This document shows, in pieces, positions 1 through 11,733 of a DNA stretch of 64,000 nt. Origin of the DNA: Roseateles hydrophilus (lineage in GTDB: Bacteria; Pseudomonadota; Gammaproteobacteria; Burkholderiales; Burkholderiaceae_C); contig NZ_JAPPUY010000001.1 of NCBI RefSeq assembly GCF_026712245.1, forward strand, positions 434,001 through 498,000, read 5' to 3'. How positions within the stretch are numbered: position 1 is the first letter of the stretch; each line of letters opens with the position of its first letter. The notes under the pieces were generated by a model. The model was not told the DNA's origin and ran no database searches. It was given only the letters and a program-made list of their open reading frames with translations. The position numbers and the translations under genes were made by a program.

Positions 1-461
1 ATCGAGCGGGCTGGGTGGTTCTCGGGGTTGTTGAGCGCCGAGAAGCTGTACCAGTCGGTCTCGATCTCGGGGCCGTCGGCCACGTCGAAACCCATCGACG
101 AGAAGATGGCTTCGATGCGCTCCATGGCGCGGGTGATGGGGTGCAGGCCGCCGGTGCCGCGCTGGCGGCCGGGCAGGGTGACGTCCAGGGCTTCGGCCTT
201 GAGTTGCTTCTCCAACTCGGCAGCGGCCAGCGCGTCACGACGGGCGGTGAGGGCGGCCTCGATGGCGACCTTGGTCTGGTTGATCTCGGCGCCGCGGGTC
301 TTCTTTTCCTCGATGCTCAGGGCGCCCAGGCCCTTCATCAGTTCGGTCACACGGCCGGACTTGCCCAGGTAGCGCGCCTTGGCGTTCTCCAGTTCGGCGG
401 GCGTGGGGGCGGCGGCAAAGTCGGCCTGTGCCGCTTGCAGCAAAGCGTCGAGATCAGACAT
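1..461 (-). CDS. pheS: Phenylalanyl-tRNA synthetase alpha subunit, N-terminal part
   Basis: The first 153 codons of the alpha chain of phenylalanyl-tRNA synthetase, which charges tRNA-Phe; the 3' part and presumably pheT lie beyond the left edge. The protein opens [20 protein letters not shown], followed by the helical tRNA-binding arm and then the region with [19 protein letters not shown] that leads into the class II catalytic core. It is the last visible gene of the thrS-infC-rpmI-rplT-pheS series, the usual proteobacterial order. The ATG at 461 is the only good start, 21 bases past a terminator-like hairpin. No pheM-type phenylalanine leader peptide is visible between rplT and pheS. Confidence 0.95.
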   Translation of the reverse strand, partial: MSDLDALLQAAQADFAAAPTPAELENAKARYLGKSGRVTELMKGLGALSIEEKKTRGAEINQTKVAIEAALTARRDALAAAELEKQLKAEALDVTLPGRQRGTGGLHPITRAMERIEAIFSSMGFDVADGPEIETDWYSFSALNNPENHPARS

Positions 462-481
462 TCGGGAATTCGGAATGAGAA

Positions 482-507
482 AGGGCCGACCCTGGTGGGC
501 CGGCCCT
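482..507 (-). terminator. Hairpin between rplT and pheS, terminator or attenuator
   Basis: Read on the minus strand, AGGGCCG and CGGCCCT form a 7-bp stem, extended inside by CCC/GGG around an ACCA loop, and followed directly by TTTCTCATT. The position, 42 bases after the rplT stop and 21 before the pheS start, suggests it lowers readthrough from the ribosomal protein genes into pheS. Function is inferred from structure only. Confidence 0.6.
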
Positions 508-548
508 CAAAAGTTGCGGGCTCCAGCTCGCGCCGGAGCAGTTCGCAA

Positions 549-905
549 TCAGGCGAGCGCGGCCTTCACCTTGGCGAAGATGCTGGCGAAACCAGCCGGG
601 TCGTTGACGGCCAGATCGGCGAGGACCTTGCGGTCGATCTCGATCTGGGCCTTCTTCAGACCCGCCACGAACTTGCTGTAGGACAGGCCCAGGCCACGCG
701 AGGCGGCGTTGATACGGGCGATCCACAGCTGACGGAAGACGCGCTTCTTGGTGCGGCGGTCACGGTAGGCGTATTGGCCCGCCTTCATCACCGCCTGCTT
801 GGCGATGCGGAAAACGTTCTTACGACGACCGCGGAAGCCCTTGGCCAGGGCCAGGACCTTCTTGTGACGGGCGCGAGCGGTAACACCACGTTTGACGCGA
901 GGCAT
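549..905 (-). CDS. rplT: 50S ribosomal protein L20
   Basis: L20, 118 residues, the usual length. It binds 23S rRNA early in large-subunit assembly. The sequence starts [20 protein letters not shown] and carries the long basic N-terminal helix followed by the globular domain with [20 protein letters not shown]. In E. coli L20 represses translation of rpmI-rplT by binding the messenger; the same control is possible here but no specific site was identified. It lies 26 bases after rpmI. Confidence 0.98.
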   Translation of the reverse strand: MPRVKRGVTARARHKKVLALAKGFRGRRKNVFRIAKQAVMKAGQYAYRDRRTKKRVFRQLWIARINAASRGLGLSYSKFVAGLKKAQIEIDRKVLADLAVNDPAGFASIFAKVKAALA

Positions 906-931
906 ATGTTTCTCCTTCTAGTCTTGGTGGA

Positions 932-1135
932 TTACAGGCCGGCGAAAGGCAACATTTGAGCCATGTGGCCCATGTTGGTTTCGTGCACGTTCACAGCGCC
1001 GCGCAGCTGACGCTTGTTCTTCGTGGTCTTCTTGGTCAGGATGTGGCGCTTGAACGCCTGACCGCGCTTGACGGTGCCACCCGGACGAACGCGAAAACGC
1101 TTCTTCGCGCTGCTCTTGGTCTTCATCTTGGGCAT
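932..1135 (-). CDS. rpmI: 50S ribosomal protein L35
   Basis: L35, 67 residues, very basic, beginning [20 protein letters not shown], which is the family signature. It is a late-assembling component of the large ribosomal subunit. It lies between infC and rplT in the conserved operon order. A ribosome-binding AAAAGGAG stretch lies just upstream of the ATG. Confidence 0.98.
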   Translation of the reverse strand: MPKMKTKSSAKKRFRVRPGGTVKRGQAFKRHILTKKTTKNKRQLRGAVNVHETNMGHMAQMLPFAGL

Positions 1136-1212
1136 GTGAATGCTCCTTTTAAGTGTGTCCCTGGGGCGATGCCGGTGAACCCGACATGCTTGTTGGCCTC
1201 AGGAGACTTGTG

Positions 1213-1240
1213 AACCGGCAGGCGACCAAACCTGCCGGTT
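1213..1240 (-). terminator. Perfect 10-bp hairpin between infC and rpmI
   Basis: AACCGGCAGG and CCTGCCGGTT form a perfect 10-bp stem with an 8-base loop, starting 14 bases after the infC stop codon. No U tract follows on the minus strand, so it may be an mRNA-stabilising or processing structure rather than a true terminator. Confidence 0.5.
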
Positions 1241-1254
1241 GAACTCTGTCGATC

Positions 1255-1800
1255 TCAGCGCTTCTTGGGCGCCAGGACCATGATCATCTGCCGACCTTCG
1301 AGCTTCGGCATGTTCTCGACCACCGCCACATCAGCCAGCTCGTCGCGAATCCGCTCCAGCAGGCGCATGCCGATGTCCTGGTGCGTGATTTCGCGGCCCC
1401 GGTAGCGCAGCGTGACCTTGCCCTTGTCACCGTCTTCAGCGATGAAGCGGCGCAAGTTGCGCATCTTGATCTGGTAGTCACCTTCGTCCGTGCCCGGGCG
1501 GAACTTGACTTCCTTGATCTCGATGATCTTTTGCTTGGCCTTGGCTTCAGCGGCGCGCTTTTGTTCCTGGTACTTGAACTTGCCGTAGTCCATCAGCCGG
1601 CAGACCGGCGGATTGGCGGTGGCAGAGATCTCGACCAGGTCCACGTCCAGGTCGCCCGCCATGCGCAGGGCTTCCTGGATGCTGACGATCCCGATGGGTT
1701 CATTCTCGGGGCCGTTCAGACGGACTTCGGGAGCCATGATTTCGCGGTTCAGGCGGTGCTTGCGCTCCGGAATCGCGCGACGGTCGGCAAACGTAGCGAT
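1255..1800 (-). CDS. infC: Translation initiation factor IF-3 with non-AUG start
   Basis: IF-3 binds the 30S subunit, prevents premature joining and checks the initiator codon-anticodon pair. The C-terminal domain contains [20 protein letters not shown] and ends with [13 protein letters not shown]. The first in-frame ATG (at 1737) would cut off the conserved N-terminal segment. Reading further upstream in frame gives [19 protein letters not shown], matching the IF-3 N-domain, back to an ATC codon at 1800-1798 with AAAGG eight bases before it. Starting there gives 181 residues, the normal size. IF-3 genes are known to use AUU-type starts for self-regulation, because IF-3 discriminates against them, so ATC is the preferred call. 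It follows thrS by 71 bases. Confidence 0.93.
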   Translation of the reverse strand: MATFADRRAIPERKHRLNREIMAPEVRLNGPENEPIGIVSIQEALRMAGDLDVDLVEISATANPPVCRLMDYGKFKYQEQKRAAEAKAKQKIIEIKEVKFRPGTDEGDYQIKMRNLRRFIAEDGDKGKVTLRYRGREITHQDIGMRLLERIRDELADVAVVENMPKLEGRQMIMVLAPKKR

Positions 1801-1818
1801 GGTGTGGACCTTTCAACA

Positions 1819-1839
1819 AGGCCCCAAGGCGAGGGGCCT
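1819..1839 (-). promoter_or_regulatory. 7-bp hairpin in the thrS-infC gap
   Basis: AGGCCCC and GGGGCCT form a perfect stem around a 7-base loop, ending about 18 bases before the infC ATC start. On the minus strand it is followed by TGTTGAAAGG, which overlaps the approach to the infC ribosome-binding site. It could be a weak terminator for thrS or a translational control structure for infC. Only the structure is seen. Confidence 0.4.
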
Positions 1840-1871
1840 CAAACAAAACAAAGCGCGCCCGGACGGCTCTT

Positions 1872-3779
1872 TCAGACCTTGTTGGTGATGTCTGCGGAGA
1901 TCCTGTCGAGGAAGTCCTGCAGGGGCATCACGCCGAGATCCTGGTTGCCACGGGCGCGTACCGCAACGCTGCCATTCGCCTTTTCCTTGTCACCCACGAC
2001 GAGGATGTACGGCAGCTTTTGCATGGAATGCTGGCGGATTTTATAGGTGATCTTCTCGTTGCGCAAATCGGCTGAGGCCCTAAGCCCTTGTTTTTGCAGC
2101 GATTTCACAATTTCCGCGACGTAATCGGCCTGCGCATCCGTAATGTTGGCGACGACAACCTGCGTCGGCGCCAGCCACGTGGGCAGTGCGCCGGCGTGTT
2201 GTTCGATCAGGATGCCGATGAATCGCTCCAGGCTGCCGACGATGGCGCGGTGCAGCATCACGGGGTTCTTGTGCTGGCCGTCTTCATCCACGAACTCGGC
2301 GCCGAGGCGGCCGGGCATGGAGAAGTCGACCTGCATCGTGCCGCACTGCCACTGGCGGCCCAGCGCGTCTTTCAGCGTGTACTCGATCTTGGGGCCGTAG
2401 AAGGCGCCGTCGCCCGGGGCGATGACGAAGTCCACGCCCGAGGCGCGCAGGCTTTCCATCAGCGCGTGCTCGGCCTTGTCCCAGATCTCGTCGGAGCCGA
2501 TGCGGGCATCCGGCCGCGTGGCGACCTTGTAGATGATGTCCGTGAAGCCGAAGTCTTGGTAGACCTTCTGCAGCAGCGCCGTGTAGGCCACGCACTCGGG
2601 CAGGATCTGATCTTCCGTGCAGAAGATGTGGCCGTCGTCTTGCGTGAAGCCGCGCACGCGCATGATGCCGTGCAGGCCGCCGGTGGGCTCGTTGCGGTGG
2701 CACTGGCCGAACTCGCCGAAGCGCAGCGGCAGGTCGCGGTAGCTCTTCACGCCGTGCTTGAAGATCAGGATGTGACCGGGGCAGTTCATCGGCTTGAGCG
2801 CGTAGTCGCGCTTTTCCGACTCGGTCGTGAACATGTTGTCGCGGTACTTGTCCCAGTGGCCCGTGGCTTCCCACAGCGTCTTGTCGAGCAGCTGCGGGCC
2901 CTTGACCTCCTGGTAGCCGTTGTCGCGGTAGACGCGGCGCATGTACTGCTCGACCTCCTGCCACACCGTCCAGCCCTTGGGGTGCCAGAACACGACGCCG
3001 GGGGCGTGCTCGTCGATGTGGAAGAGGTCCAGCTCCTTGCCGAGCTTGCGGTGGTCGCGCTTCTCGGCTTCCTCCAGCATCGTCAGGTACTTCTGCAGGT
3101 CGTCCTTCGTCGCCCAGGCTGTGCCGTAGACGCGCTGCAGCATCTCGTTGCGGTGGTCGCCGCGCCAGTAGGCACCGGCGACCTTCATCAGCTTGAAGTG
3201 CTTGAGCTTGCCCGTGCTGGGCACGTGCGGGCCGCGGCAGAGGTCTTCGAACTTGCCTTCGGCGTACAGCGACACATCCTGGTCGGCCGGGATGCTGCCG
3301 ATGATCTCGGCCTTGTAGTTCTCGCCCAGGGCCTTGAAGTGGGCCACGGCTTCGTCGCGCGGCAGCACGCGGCGCACGACCTTCTCGTCCTTCTTGGCCA
3401 GTTCGGTCATCTTGGACTCGATGGCGGCCAGGTCGTCCGGCGTGAAGGGGCGTTTGTACGAGAAGTCGTAGTAAAAGCCGTGCTCGATGACCGGGCCGAT
3501 GGTGACCTGGGCGTCGGGGTAGAGCTCCTTGACGGCGTAGGCCAGTAGGTGGGCTGTGGAGTGGCGGATGAGTTCCAGGCCGTCTTCGTCCTTGTCGGTG
3601 ACGATGGACAGCTGAACGTCGCGGTCGATGACGTGGCTCAGGTCAACGACCTTGCCGTCGACCTTGCCGCCTAGCGCGGCCTTGGCCAGGCCGGCGCCGA
3701 TGCTGGCGGCCACATCGCCCACCGTCAGCGCGGCGGGGTACTCACGGCGAGAGCCGTCGGGGAGTTGAATCGAGATCAT
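1872..3779 (-). CDS. thrS: Threonyl-tRNA synthetase
   Basis: ThrRS charges tRNA-Thr in the cytoplasm. At 635 residues it is full length. The order is an N-terminal TGS domain ([20 protein letters not shown]), the editing domain with [16 protein letters not shown] and the zinc-type [15 protein letters not shown] segment, the class II catalytic core ([38 protein letters not shown]), and the anticodon-binding domain at the C-terminus ([19 protein letters not shown]). GGAG lies six bases before the ATG. It heads the infC-rpmI-rplT-pheS operon. Its leader region contains a threonine-rich peptide and an intrinsic terminator, which suggests control by threonine attenuation. Confidence 0.98.
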   Translation of the reverse strand: MISIQLPDGSRREYPAALTVGDVAASIGAGLAKAALGGKVDGKVVDLSHVIDRDVQLSIVTDKDEDGLELIRHSTAHLLAYAVKELYPDAQVTIGPVIEHGFYYDFSYKRPFTPDDLAAIESKMTELAKKDEKVVRRVLPRDEAVAHFKALGENYKAEIIGSIPADQDVSLYAEGKFEDLCRGPHVPSTGKLKHFKLMKVAGAYWRGDHRNEMLQRVYGTAWATKDDLQKYLTMLEEAEKRDHRKLGKELDLFHIDEHAPGVVFWHPKGWTVWQEVEQYMRRVYRDNGYQEVKGPQLLDKTLWEATGHWDKYRDNMFTTESEKRDYALKPMNCPGHILIFKHGVKSYRDLPLRFGEFGQCHRNEPTGGLHGIMRVRGFTQDDGHIFCTEDQILPECVAYTALLQKVYQDFGFTDIIYKVATRPDARIGSDEIWDKAEHALMESLRASGVDFVIAPGDGAFYGPKIEYTLKDALGRQWQCGTMQVDFSMPGRLGAEFVDEDGQHKNPVMLHRAIVGSLERFIGILIEQHAGALPTWLAPTQVVVANITDAQADYVAEIVKSLQKQGLRASADLRNEKITYKIRQHSMQKLPYILVVGDKEKANGSVAVRARGNQDLGVMPLQDFLDRISADITNKV

Positions 3780-3810
3780 GGGGTGCTCCGTTCGTGGGGC
3801 AGAAATGAAA

Positions 3811-3833
3811 AAGCGCGGCCACTTGCCGCGCTT
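3811..3833 (-). terminator. Intrinsic terminator (attenuator) in the thrS leader
   Basis: On the minus strand AAGCGCGG, a 7-base loop CAAGTGG and CCGCGCTT form a perfect 8-bp stem, continued by TTTCATTT so that five T residues follow the stem. It lies 31 bases before the thrS start and 40 bases after the leader-peptide stop codon. The 5' arm (with 3825-3830) can instead pair with 3865-3870 (GCCGCG with CGCGGC), which would prevent the terminator, as in classical attenuators. Confidence 0.82.
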
Positions 3834-3873
3834 GGTTTCTTGCCCGAAGGCAGGCGTGACGAGCCGCGGCCGA

Positions 3874-3912
3874 CTAGGTACCGGTGAAGGTGGTCGTAGT
3901 TCGCGGTGTCAT
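3874..3912 (-). CDS. Threonine-rich leader peptide of thrS ([12 protein letters not shown])
   Basis: A 12-codon reading frame in the thrS leader: ATG ACA CCG CGA ACT ACG ACC ACC TTC ACC GGT ACC TAG. Seven of 12 residues are threonine and all four threonine codons are used. AAAGG lies ten bases upstream. Downstream come a UUCG-capped hairpin (3841-3852) and the intrinsic terminator. The CCGCG of codons 3-4 (3902-3906) can pair with 3864-3868, which in turn overlaps the antiterminator strand 3865-3870. A ribosome stalled on the threonine run would mask the first segment and favour antitermination. The frame is seen directly; the regulatory role is inferred from the architecture of amino-acid operon leaders such as thrL. 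Confidence 0.82.
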   Translation of the reverse strand: MTPRTTTTFTGT

Positions 3913-3958
3913 AACCAGGGTGCCTTTCTCGCTCTTGTGAGGGGAGGGAATCCAAATT

Positions 3959-5056
3959 CTAAAGGCTCATGGCCTGGACGTTGCCTTGGCGCGTGAGCGC
4001 GGCGAATTCTTCGGCCAGGCGGTGGCTGGACGCCACGGCCTCGCGCCAGCGCCGGCGGCGTTCGTCGGCGTCCAGGTGGATGAAGTCGTTGCGGTCCGGC
4101 AGCTTGCCGCCGGGCAGGCTGGCGATCCACTCGGGCGACGGGCACAGCAGCACGACGTTGTCCAGGAAGGCGGTGGCGCGATGGCGGTGCTTGAGTGCCT
4201 TGTCCAGCCAGCCGGGCACCACCTGGCGCTGGAAGTGCGGGTAGAGCACCAGGGGCGCGCCGCTGGACTGCAGGGCGCGGTAGTCGAGGTGCAGGTGGTA
4301 GTCGGTGATGCCGCCGTCCCAGTAGGCGCCGCGCGGTGCGCCGGGCAGGTCGTGCTGGGCCTGCAGCCAGAACGGGATGGAGCAGCTCGCCAGCAGCGCG
4401 CCACGCAGGTTGGTGCGCGACAGGTGCACCTCGCGCGTCGTGAAGTCGTTGAGCTTCAGCGGCAGGCGGTCGCGGGCGTCGGAGAAGATGACGCGCTCCA
4501 GGAAGCGCCCCAGCAGCGGACGTGACACCGCATTGGCCGCAAATGCGCCCAGGTAGCCCAGCGGCGTGCGCACTCGACCTTCTCGCGCCAGCAGGCCCAG
4601 GCCCTTGTTCTGGCCGCGCGACGTGACGATGTGCAGCCGATAGCGTGGATGGGCCAGCACCTCGGCCTCGCGGCCTTCGAAGATGTCGGCCAGGATCTCG
4701 CCGAAGCGCCGGCTGACACCCTCGGGGCGCGGTCGCTTCTCCCCCGGCAGTACGTCGTACTGCTGCGTCACGTAGGCCTCGGCCATCGTGTTGAACGCAT
4801 CGGCCACGTCGCGGTGGGCGAGGGCTGCGGTGGCCATGCGCCAAGCGCCGATGCTGGCGCCGACCAGGTGCACGGGCTGGCGGCTTTGCGGCAGCCAGTC
4901 GCCGAAGATGAAGCGATCCAGGCCGTTGAGGATCAGACCCTTGGGGCCACCGGCGGCAGCCGGGATCAGGCCGATGTCGTCAGGACGCAGGCCACGCTCG
5001 GCCAGCCGCGTGCGGGCGGTGCGACCGGCAAATACTTGGAGGGCAGGAACAGTCAT
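3959..5056 (-). CDS. Patatin-like phospholipase family protein
   Basis: A 365-residue lipid acyl hydrolase of the patatin type. The oxyanion glycine-rich segment is IPAAAGGPKGL (about residues 31-41), the nucleophile serine is Ser68 in GASIGAWR (the GxSxG elbow), and the dyad aspartate is Asp247 in YWDGGITDYH. No signal peptide is evident, so it is probably cytoplasmic or membrane-peripheral. The substrate is unknown. It lies upstream of the thrS leader on the same strand with only 46 bases between, so the thrS promoter may overlap its 3' end. Confidence 0.85.
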   Translation of the reverse strand: MTVPALQVFAGRTARTRLAERGLRPDDIGLIPAAAGGPKGLILNGLDRFIFGDWLPQSRQPVHLVGASIGAWRMATAALAHRDVADAFNTMAEAYVTQQYDVLPGEKRPRPEGVSRRFGEILADIFEGREAEVLAHPRYRLHIVTSRGQNKGLGLLAREGRVRTPLGYLGAFAANAVSRPLLGRFLERVIFSDARDRLPLKLNDFTTREVHLSRTNLRGALLASCSIPFWLQAQHDLPGAPRGAYWDGGITDYHLHLDYRALQSSGAPLVLYPHFQRQVVPGWLDKALKHRHRATAFLDNVVLLCPSPEWIASLPGGKLPDRNDFIHLDADERRRRWREAVASSHRLAEEFAALTRQGNVQAMSL

Positions 5057-5117
5057 CGCCCGACAAGATAGCCGACACCGGCCGCGCGGCGTGACGCGGC
5101 CGGGACGGCGAGTTGCG

Positions 5118-7364
5118 TCAGAACTTGTGTTCCCAGTTCACCGACCACCAAGGCACCGGCTCGCGCTGGTTCAGGTTGTAGTCCGGCGTGCCGACGATGA
5201 CGACGCGCGTGCCCTGCTTGGGCTGGAACAGGCCGTTGACGCTGACGCGCACGCTGTCCTGCTTGCTGACCTGCATGGCGGCGAAGGCGTCCAGCGAGCG
5301 CGAGGCCAGCGAGGTCTGGCTTTGCAGCACGCTCTGGCGCACGTCAAACTCGGGTGCGATCTGGGCGCTGAAGCCCATGTTGATCGGCAGGCTCTTGAGC
5401 CGGTAGTCGGCGCCGAAGTTGAACTGCCAGGGCTGCTGGCCCTCCAGGCGGTTGTCGGGGCCGGGGATGTCGCCGACGGAGGATCGGTACAGGTTCAGCG
5501 AGGCGCGCAGGTTCAGCGCGGTGCTGGGCTCGAACAGGCTCGGGAACAGCTCGGCGGCGCGGCCCTTGACCTCCAGCTCCAGGCCTTGCGTCGTGGCCTT
5601 GCTGAGGTTGATCTGCGTGATGACGTAGCGCTGCGTGTCGGCATAGGGCACCGTCATCAGGCGGGGCTTGTCGGTGCGGATCAGATTGGTGATGCGGCGG
5701 TGGAACACGCCCACCGACACCAGGCCGCCTGCCGGCAGGTATTTCTCAAAGGCCACGTCCAGGCCGGTGGCCAGCTCCGGCTTCAGCAGCGGATTGCCCA
5801 TGCGGTCCGGGGCGAGCTCGGTGTTGATGCGCGCATTCGGGCCGCGCACTTCATAGTCGGTGTTGATGGTTGGGCGGGCAATCAGCTGCTGGATGTCCGC
5901 CGCCTTGTAGCTGCGGGTCAGGCTGGCGCGCACGAGGTCGCGGCCCTTGGGGTCGGGCTTGAAGTTCAGGTGCAGCAGCGGTGTCGTGACCTTGCTGGTG
6001 CTGGTGAACTGGCTGCCATCCCCCTCGCTGGCCATCTTGATCTGCTCGTGGCGCACGCCGGCGTAGGCGGACCACTGCTTGTTGATCTCCCACTCGTCCT
6101 GCAGGTAGAAGGCCGAGCGGGTGATGGTCGCGTTGAAGGGCTGGCCTTCGACGCCCGTCAGCAGGTCTTCCAACTGCGGGTTGGTCTTGCGGTAGTCGAT
6201 CTGCTGCGTGCGGCGGCGTTCGTCGCGGGTGCGGCGCTCCAACTCGGCGCCGGTCGTGATGGTGTGGGCGTCACCTGCGTACTGGCTGTACTTGCCGGAC
6301 AGGCTGGTGTTGCGGTTGCTGTTGTCGCCCGACGTGAAGCGGTCGATGGCTTGCGAGCCGTCCTTGTTGCGGCCGAAGAAGTCGAAGTCGAAGTTCGCGC
6401 CGCCGCTGCCGGTGCCGGCGCGCAGTTCGATGCGACGGTCCTCACCGAAACGGTTGTTGTATTGCAGGTTGACGCGGTTGGCCGAGAAGGTGCCGCGGTT
6501 GCGCGTGGTGTCCACCAGGCTCTGCGGCAGCACGCTGCTGGCGCCCGAGAACAGCACGGTGGTGGTGTTCTCGCCCTCGTTGCGGAAGCGGTTCTGCACG
6601 AAGAAGCCTTGCAGCGTCAGCGTCTCGTCGTCGTCGAGCTTCCAGTTCAGGCGCGGCGAGATGTTGAAGCCGCGACCGAAGGCGCGGTCGCGCCCGACAT
6701 TGCTCATGCCGGTCACGCCCTTGTCGCGCACGCGGTCGCCTTCGGTCTCGTTGACGAAGTTCCACTGGTAGACCGAGATCGGCAGCACGAAGCCCACGCC
6801 GCCGACGACGCGATCGCCGTAGGTGAAGCCGGCATTGATGACCGGCTTCTCGCTCGCGTAGGCCAGGCCCAGGCGCAGATCCTTCTGCACGACGCGCGGC
6901 GCGTCCTTCAGGATGATGTTCAGCGTGCCGGCGATGGCCTGGGCGCTCTGGTCCGCCGTGGGCGCCTTGGTGACTTCCAGGCGCTCGACCTGCGCCGGGT
7001 TCAGGTTGTCCAGGCTGAAGCCCGGAGGCGCCGGCTCGCCGTTGACAAGGATCTGCGTGTAGGCGCCGCCCAGGCCGCGCATGCGCAGCTGGCCGCCGGA
7101 GACGTTGATGCCCGGCAGGCGCTTGAGCACATCGGAAAGCTGCGTGTCGCCGTACTTGTCCAGCTCCTCGCGGCCGTACAGCTGCTTGGCCACGGGCTCG
7201 CGGCGGCGCAGGTCGGTGTCGGTCTGCGTGCGCGAGACAGACACGCGCTCCAGTTGCTGGTTGCCGGGTGTCGGCGACGTGTTGTTCGCGCGGTCGACTT
7301 CCTGCTGAGCCAGAACCAGGGCGGGACTGAGCAGGAGCAGCAGGGCGAGGGCAGGGGTTTTCAA
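5118..7364 (-). CDS. TonB-dependent outer-membrane receptor
   Basis: A 748-residue outer-membrane receptor. The signal peptide is [20 protein letters not shown]. The plug domain follows ([40 protein letters not shown]), then a beta-barrel of about 550 residues ending with SVNWEHKF, the aromatic C-terminus typical of barrels. The likely start is TTG at 7364 with GGAG six bases before it; further upstream the frame loses signal-peptide character. The substrate cannot be read from the sequence: the gene stands alone, with no siderophore or sugar genes touching it. Confidence 0.86.
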   Translation of the reverse strand: MKTPALALLLLLSPALVLAQQEVDRANNTSPTPGNQQLERVSVSRTQTDTDLRRREPVAKQLYGREELDKYGDTQLSDVLKRLPGINVSGGQLRMRGLGGAYTQILVNGEPAPPGFSLDNLNPAQVERLEVTKAPTADQSAQAIAGTLNIILKDAPRVVQKDLRLGLAYASEKPVINAGFTYGDRVVGGVGFVLPISVYQWNFVNETEGDRVRDKGVTGMSNVGRDRAFGRGFNISPRLNWKLDDDETLTLQGFFVQNRFRNEGENTTTVLFSGASSVLPQSLVDTTRNRGTFSANRVNLQYNNRFGEDRRIELRAGTGSGGANFDFDFFGRNKDGSQAIDRFTSGDNSNRNTSLSGKYSQYAGDAHTITTGAELERRTRDERRRTQQIDYRKTNPQLEDLLTGVEGQPFNATITRSAFYLQDEWEINKQWSAYAGVRHEQIKMASEGDGSQFTSTSKVTTPLLHLNFKPDPKGRDLVRASLTRSYKAADIQQLIARPTINTDYEVRGPNARINTELAPDRMGNPLLKPELATGLDVAFEKYLPAGGLVSVGVFHRRITNLIRTDKPRLMTVPYADTQRYVITQINLSKATTQGLELEVKGRAAELFPSLFEPSTALNLRASLNLYRSSVGDIPGPDNRLEGQQPWQFNFGADYRLKSLPINMGFSAQIAPEFDVRQSVLQSQTSLASRSLDAFAAMQVSKQDSVRVSVNGLFQPKQGTRVVIVGTPDYNLNQREPVPWWSVNWEHKF

Positions 7365-7515
7365 GCAGGACTCCGTGGATTCGGGAAGGTGCGCACCATA
7401 GCGGGCCCGCCAGCCGGCTGCAGCCGCGCTGCGACCGATTGCCGATTGGCGGGTGTCAGTCGACGACCCGTGGCGCGGGCCGCATCTTGACAGCCCTTCG
7501 TGTCCGTGCCGAAGG

Positions 7516-9843
<2,328 letters not shown>

Positions 9844-9963
9844 GAGGCTCTCGGAAGCGCGAAAAAAGCCGGCGATTTTGCCATGTGGCCCCGCGGGCGA
9901 CCGGGCTTGTCCGGCCCGCTGCCGGCATGGACACTGGCTCGCTCAACCCCGACGGAGAGGCGC

Positions 9964-10473
9964 ATGTTCGACAAACCCCGCGTGCTGGCGTTGTCCAAGC
10001 GATTGATGGATGGCGTCGTCGATGCCGACGAGTTCTACAACGAGCTGACCCTGCTGCTGGCCGAGCAGATGGGCAGCAGCCGCGCGAGTCTGTGGGTCTA
10101 TCCCGACCCCGTGGCACGCGACCGCATCCAGTGCCTGCGGCTGTACGACCGCGACCAGGACAGCTGGAGCCAGGGCGCCGAACTGCGCGAGGCGGACTTC
10201 GGCCCATATTTCGCTGCGATGCGGCGCGACAACCTCATCGTCGCCAGCGAGGCGCGCAGCCACCCGACGACGGACTGCTTCACCAGCGCCTACTTCGAAC
10301 CGCTGGGCATCTATTCGCTGCTGGATGTCGGCATCAACATCGGCGGCCAGCCCTGGGGCCTGTTCTGCTGCGAGAACACGCATGACGTGCTGACCTGGAG
10401 CGACCAGCACGTCGAGTACCTGCGCCAGGTCGGCGCCTTGCTGGGCTTTGCGCTGAAGAAGGCTCAGGGCTGA
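9964..10473 (+). CDS. GAF-domain protein
   Basis: A 169-residue protein made almost entirely of one GAF sensor domain: MFDKPRVLALSKRLMDGVVD at the start, then MGSSRASLWVYPDPVARDRI and GQPWGLFCCENTHDVLTWSD in the core. GAF domains bind small ligands or act as regulatory modules. There is no attached output domain, so its partner is unknown. CGGAGAGG lies close to the ATG. Its 3' end overlaps the convergent flavoprotein gene by ten bases. Confidence 0.8.
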   Translation: MFDKPRVLALSKRLMDGVVDADEFYNELTLLLAEQMGSSRASLWVYPDPVARDRIQCLRLYDRDQDSWSQGAELREADFGPYFAAMRRDNLIVASEARSHPTTDCFTSAYFEPLGIYSLLDVGINIGGQPWGLFCCENTHDVLTWSDQHVEYLRQVGALLGFALKKAQG

Positions 10474-11714
10474 GCCAGCCAGCCCAGCAGGCCGGTGGCC
10501 GCCGTGCGGCCGCTGGCCATGCTGGCGGTCAGCAGGTAGCCGCCCGTCGGGGCTTCCCAGTCCAGCATCTCGCCGGCGACGAACACGCCGGGCACGGCCT
10601 GCAGCATCAGCCCGCTGGTCAGCGCCTCGAAGCGCACGCCGCCCGCGGTGCTGATGGCCTCGGCCACGGGACGGGGCGCGTGCAGTGTCAGTGGCAGGGT
10701 CTTCAGTGCGGCGGCCAGCGTCGCGGGGTCCAGCATCTGTTCGCGCGTCAACAGCTCATGCAGCAGGCCCAGCTTCAGCGGGCTCAGGTTCAGCCGGCTC
10801 TTCAGGTGCGACGACAGCGAGCGGCTGCCGCGCGGGTGGCGCACCTCGGCCAGCACGCGTTCGGGCGTCAGTTGCGGCAGCAGGTCCAGTGTCAGCGTGG
10901 CGCGGCCGTCGCGGGCGATCTGCTCGCGCAGCGCGGCGCTGGCGGCGTAGACCAGCGAGCCCTCGATGCCGGTGGCCGTGATGACGAACTCGCCCGGTCG
11001 GCTGTCGAAGCCTGCGGTGGCCAGCGCCACCGGCTTGACTGGCTGGCCGGCGAACTCGGTCGCGAAGCGCTCGCTCCAGCCGGGGGCGCCGGCGTGGGCG
11101 GCGGTGGGGCCGACGTCGAAGCCACAGTTGGCCGGCTGCAGCGGTGCGACGTCCACGCCGCGTGCGGCCAGCCAGGGCGCCCAGGCGCCGTCGGAGCCGA
11201 GCTGCGGCCAGGAGGCGCCGCCCAGCGCCAGCAGCGTGGCGCGTGGTGCGACGAGGCGTTCGCCGTCGGGGGTGTCGAAGCGCAGCGAGCCGTCGTCGGC
11301 CCAGCCCGTCCAGCGGTGGCGCATCGCGAACTTCACGCCGGCGGCACGCAGCCGCTGCAGCCAGGCGCGCAGCAGCGGCGCGGCCTTGAGGTCGGTGGGG
11401 AACACGCGGCCCGAGGTGCCCACGAAGGTTTGCACGCCCAGCTCTGCGGCCCAGGTGCGCAGTGCGTCGGCATCGAATTCACGCAGCAGCGGCTCGATGT
11501 GTGCAGCGCGCGCGCCGAAGCGGCCGAGGAAGGGCGCGAACGGCTCGGCGTGCGTGAGGTTGAGGCCGCCCTTGCCGGCCAGCAGGAACTTGCGGCCGAC
11601 GCTGGGCTTGGCGTCAAAGACGGTGACGGCGTGGCCGGCGGTGGCCAGCACCTCGGCGGCCATCAGGCCGGCGGGGCCGCCGCCGATGATGGCGATGGAA
11701 TCGGGGGAGCTCAT
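10464..11714 (-). CDS. HI0933-family FAD-dependent flavoprotein
   Basis: A 416-residue flavoprotein with the N-terminal dinucleotide fold IAIIGGGPAGLMAAEVLATA, the family motif VGRKFLLAGKGGLNLTH, and a C-terminal FAD contact GVFVAGEMLDWEAPTGGYLL. This corresponds to the HI0933/BaiN-like group, in the subset known as TIGR03862. Members are probable NAD(P)/FAD oxidoreductases; the natural substrate is generally unknown. It is convergent with the GAF gene and separated by 20 bases from the SDR gene upstream on the same strand. Confidence 0.88.
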   Translation of the reverse strand: MSSPDSIAIIGGGPAGLMAAEVLATAGHAVTVFDAKPSVGRKFLLAGKGGLNLTHAEPFAPFLGRFGARAAHIEPLLREFDADALRTWAAELGVQTFVGTSGRVFPTDLKAAPLLRAWLQRLRAAGVKFAMRHRWTGWADDGSLRFDTPDGERLVAPRATLLALGGASWPQLGSDGAWAPWLAARGVDVAPLQPANCGFDVGPTAAHAGAPGWSERFATEFAGQPVKPVALATAGFDSRPGEFVITATGIEGSLVYAASAALREQIARDGRATLTLDLLPQLTPERVLAEVRHPRGSRSLSSHLKSRLNLSPLKLGLLHELLTREQMLDPATLAAALKTLPLTLHAPRPVAEAISTAGGVRFEALTSGLMLQAVPGVFVAGEMLDWEAPTGGYLLTASMASGRTAATGLLGWLAQP

Positions 11715-11733
11715 GCCCCCGATTGTCCCTGCC

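Noticed and set aside
3780-3958. T-box element before thrS
   Set aside because: No T-box sequence or specifier loop was found; a translated threonine-rich peptide with a terminator explains the region better.
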